Below, piece by piece: positions 5,612 through 5,913 of a DNA stretch of 5,913 nucleotides. Each line of letters begins with the position of its first letter. Positions within the stretch are counted from its first letter, which is position 1. The DNA comes from Methylocystaceae bacterium. Its GTDB lineage: Bacteria; Pseudomonadota; Alphaproteobacteria; Rhizobiales; Beijerinckiaceae. The stretch covers positions 1-5,913 of the forward strand of contig PLZT01000433.1 of the NCBI GenBank assembly GCA_003152255.1, read 5' to 3'. Below the pieces are notes generated by a model that made no database searches, was not told the DNA's origin, and saw only the letters and a program-made list of their open reading frames with translations. Both the position numbers and the translations under genes were made by a program.

Positions 5612-5619
5612 GCAATGTC
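5612..5619 (+). repeat. IS66 target site duplication, right copy
   Basis: GCAATGTC follows the right terminal repeat and matches 3107-3114 exactly. Confidence 0.93.
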
Positions 5620-5785
5620 GGCTGTGTGAGGTAATGCGAGCGAGCCGAACGGCAAAGGCGAACGTCCGCCCGGGATCCTTGTCGGGCACATTCCAGGGCC
5701 TTAGCGCTGAACTGGCGAACCCTAGAGTGGCGTCACATTGCGATTCCTCTTGCAACCAGAGCGAACCGGGCGGCATTTATAGCGT
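5620..5785. other. Non-coding region upstream of the Crp/Fnr-like gene
   Basis: I see no convincing gene here. The plus-strand frame ending in a TGA at 5627-5629 is IS66 sequence reading out. The interval before the regulator holds TTGCAA at 5750-5755 and TTTATA at 5776-5781, but they are 20 bases apart and the second lies only 4 bases from the start codon, so they do not make a normal promoter for the ATG at 5786. AGCGCT and CTAG occur as short palindromes without a larger pattern. Confidence 0.45.
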
Positions 5786-5913
5786 ATGAATGCTCTATCA
5801 AATTGGCCCCGTAATCGGCTTTTGCTGGCCCTGCCATCCTCCAATCTCAAGCGGCTCATGCCGGAGATTGAACACATTCACTGCCAACGCGGGCAGGTTC
5901 TAATGGACGCTGA
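5786..5913 (+). CDS. Probable Crp/Fnr-family transcriptional regulator, N-terminus (cut by window end)
   Basis: The frame opens at the ATG at 5786 and runs off the window after 42 codons. The start is well constrained, because an in-frame stop (TAG) lies only six bases upstream at 5780-5782. The visible protein starts MNALSNWPRNRLLLALPSSN, continues with LKRLMPEIEHIHC and ends QRGQVLMDA. The pattern NRLLxALP...L..L.P..E...L..GQVL is the standard opening of alphaproteobacterial Crp/Fnr-type proteins, where a short N-terminal helix leads into the first strands of the cyclic-nucleotide-binding-like beta barrel. The helix-turn-helix that would prove the call is outside the window. The ribosome binding site is poor (only GGGCGG at 5768-5773, 12 bases before the ATG). 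A cyclic-nucleotide-binding protein without a DNA-binding domain is the main alternative. Confidence 0.65.
   Translation, partial: MNALSNWPRNRLLLALPSSNLKRLMPEIEHIHCQRGQVLMDA

Noticed and set aside
5750..5781. Promoter pair TTGCAA and TTTATA before the Crp/Fnr-like gene
   Set aside because: The 20-base spacing is too wide, and the would-be -10 box ends four bases before the start codon, which would put the transcription start inside the coding sequence.

Overview
The window is a dense pile-up of insertion sequences in a GC-rich genome. At least five mobile or repeat units lie in 5.9 kb, with only scraps of host sequence between them. Codon use, the alphaproteobacterial style of the PAS and Crp/Fnr-like sequences, and a palindromic repeat resembling those scattered through Rhizobiales genomes suggest an alphaproteobacterium of the Rhizobiales (for example the Methylocystis/Methylosinus, Methylobacterium or Bradyrhizobium area). 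The genus is an inference. The setting looks like a plasmid or a chromosomal accessory region.

Layout, left to right. (1) 3-176 is the C-terminus of an IS5-family transposase, and the element seems to end near 190. (2) 190-306 is a 117-bp MITE-like palindromic repeat bounded by CTAGAGC/GCTCTAG. It abuts the IS5 end on one side and a decapitated IS66-type transposase (306-560) on the other. (3) 616-894 is a small unrecognised ORF with a good ribosome binding site. (4) 908-1251 is a PAS sensory domain broken by a frameshift near 1029-1035 and missing the rest of its protein. (5) 1380-2952 is an apparently intact IS1182-family element: a 479-aa transposase on the minus strand, inside 11-bp inverted repeats. 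(6) 2953-3114 is a host scrap with a run of 12 C. (7) 3115-5611 is a complete IS66-family element of 2497 bp (tnpA, tnpB, tnpC on the minus strand), with perfect 14-bp terminal inverted repeats and a perfect 8-bp target duplication, GCAATGTC. (8) 5620-5785 is non-coding, and 5786 to the window end is the N-terminus of a probable Crp/Fnr-type regulator.

How the parts relate: the IS66 copy is the best-preserved element and looks recent. It landed in the region upstream of the Crp/Fnr-like gene and pushed whatever lay upstream about 2.5 kb away. The IS1182 copy sits between the PAS scrap and the C-tract scrap. The left end shows older layers, with truncated transposases separated by a palindromic repeat. 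I see no novel defence, metabolic or regulatory system. The points most worth a second look are the palindromic repeat and its exact junctions, the broken PAS gene, the poly-C tract, and the effect of the IS66 insertion on the downstream regulator.
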